Positions 63,419 to 64,000 of a stretch of 64,000 nt of DNA are shown here, piece after piece. The notes under the pieces were generated by a model, which was not told where the DNA came from, did no database searches, and worked only from the letters and a program-made list of their open reading frames with translations. The number at the start of each line of letters is the position of its first letter. Positions within the stretch are counted from its first letter, which is position 1. The DNA is from Xenopus tropicalis. Taxonomy: Eukaryota; Chordata; Amphibia; Anura; Pipidae. The DNA lies in the NCBI RefSeq assembly GCF_000004195.4, contig NC_030677.2:176626019-176690018 (forward strand). Reading direction: 5' to 3'. A program made the translations under genes and the position numbers.

Positions 63419-63970
63419 AGTTACCTTTATAAACAACCAAGGAAGGAAAATGCTGAGCACTGCTATAAAGCCACGAAGAATAAAGGACCTGCCATTGTGC
63501 TTTGTGGTTGTGTATTTAATGTGCATATCTTTCAGTATTCAGCCTGCCTTAGCTGCTAGCAAGGCTTTAGACAATGCTGAAATGTTCCCTTGGAAGAACC
63601 TAAGGTTACCTACATTTGCAGCTCCTTTGCACTATGACCTTCTAATCCACCCTAATCTAACCACTCTTACATTTAGTGGCCTCACCAAGGTTACAGTTAC
63701 AGTAACCCAAAAAACTAGCTTTTTGGTCCTTCATAGTAAACACCTGGAAATTACAAAGACAACTATAAAGAGAAAACTTGGAAAGGATCCAGTGCTTCAG
63801 GACCTATTGCTGCGAGAGCACCCTGTGAATGAGCAAATTGCACTTCTGGCTGCTGATCCATTGATTCCTGGAGAAAATTATACAATCTACATTGAATATA
63901 ATGCCAACCTTTCAAAGAATTTTCGTGGGTTTTATAAAAGCACCTACAAAACCAAAGATGGAGAGGTCAG
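63419..63970 (+). CDS. erap1: ERAP1-like ER aminopeptidase, first coding exon (gene continues past window)
   Basis: ER aminopeptidase of the M1 family that trims peptide N-termini for MHC class I loading. The exon follows a pyrimidine-rich acceptor (TTTTTTCTTTCAG at 63418). The ATG is at 63450, and the frame is open to AG|GTATGT at 63971, giving 173 complete residues. An N-terminal hydrophobic stretch (about residues 14-30, LPLCFVVVYLMCISFSI) with an ALA site at 33-35 looks like a cleavable signal peptide, unlike the long sorting tail of LNPEP. Then come MFPWKNLRLP, HYDLLIHPNLTTLTFSG, HSKHLEITKTT, EQIALLA and FRGFYKSTY, closer to mammalian ERAP1 than ERAP2 as far as I can judge. The catalytic motifs lie beyond the window. 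Assignment to erap1 rather than an unsplit erap1/2 ancestor is an inference. Confidence 0.9.
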
Positions 63971-64000
63971 GTATGTCTATATTGAAATACCGTACTGCCA

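Noticed and set aside
1..64000. CRISPR arrays, bacterial operons, riboswitches, rRNA or tRNA genes
   Set aside because: None seen. The only regular short-spaced repeat is the minisatellite without spacers, and the gene structure is that of a spliced vertebrate locus.

Overview
The window is nuclear DNA from a vertebrate, most likely a pipid frog (Xenopus). It has small exons with GT-AG introns, one CpG-rich promoter, and a dense load of repeats that I associate with Xenopus: TTAA-flanked T2/Kolobok-type MITEs beginning TTAAAGGRR, Tc1-like transposons, CR1 and L2-like LINE pieces, hAT MITEs with 8-bp target duplications, and a DIRS-type retrotransposon. I saw no bacterial, viral or CRISPR content. 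The species assignment is an inference from repeat types and protein similarity.

Two protein-coding genes are present, head to head. On the minus strand is a complete 18-exon coding region for LNPEP (leucyl-cystinyl aminopeptidase; IRAP, oxytocinase) from the ATG at 50087 to the stop at 6509. All 17 introns have GT-AG ends and compatible phases. The spliced product is 1024 residues and retains GAMEN, HELAH, the distal Zn-ligand Glu and the catalytic Tyr. On the plus strand, at the right edge, is the first coding exon of an ERAP1-like ER aminopeptidase (63419-63970, ATG at 63450); the rest lies beyond the window. In mammals ERAP1 and LNPEP are separated by ERAP2; no ERAP2-like exon was recognised here. 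A CpG-rich, TATA-less stretch at about 50.09-50.54 kb is the likely shared promoter, and a splice-donor-like site at 50467 may end a non-coding ERAP1 exon 1.

Layout: 1-5.4 kb, repeats and intergenic DNA; 5.5-6.5 kb, probable LNPEP 3' UTR; 6.5-50.1 kb, LNPEP exons with introns holding a broken Tc1 element (10.9-12.2), nested T2 MITEs (21.6-22.5), an L2-like relic (31.4-32.7), a T2 MITE with NRF1-like sites (32.9-33.3), a Harbinger-like MITE with internal tandem repeats (35.5-35.8), a CR1 LINE with a long open RT frame (40.2-41.5) and a 10 x 39-bp minisatellite 40 bp inside intron 1 (49.64-50.03); 50.5-63.4 kb, probable ERAP1 intron 1 with an almost intact Tc1 element carrying a T2 MITE (51.9-53.9), foldback repeats, two tandem T2 MITEs (58.7-59.6) and an internally deleted DIRS-like element (59.7-62.6).

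Functionally the two genes are sister M1 zinc aminopeptidases. LNPEP is a type II membrane protein of regulated endosomal vesicles; ERAP1 trims peptides in the ER for MHC class I. Their divergent arrangement with one CpG island allows shared regulation. I found no wholly new system. The most unusual structures are the DIRS element with its internal complementary region, the promoter-proximal minisatellite, and the MITE that spreads NRF1-like sites.
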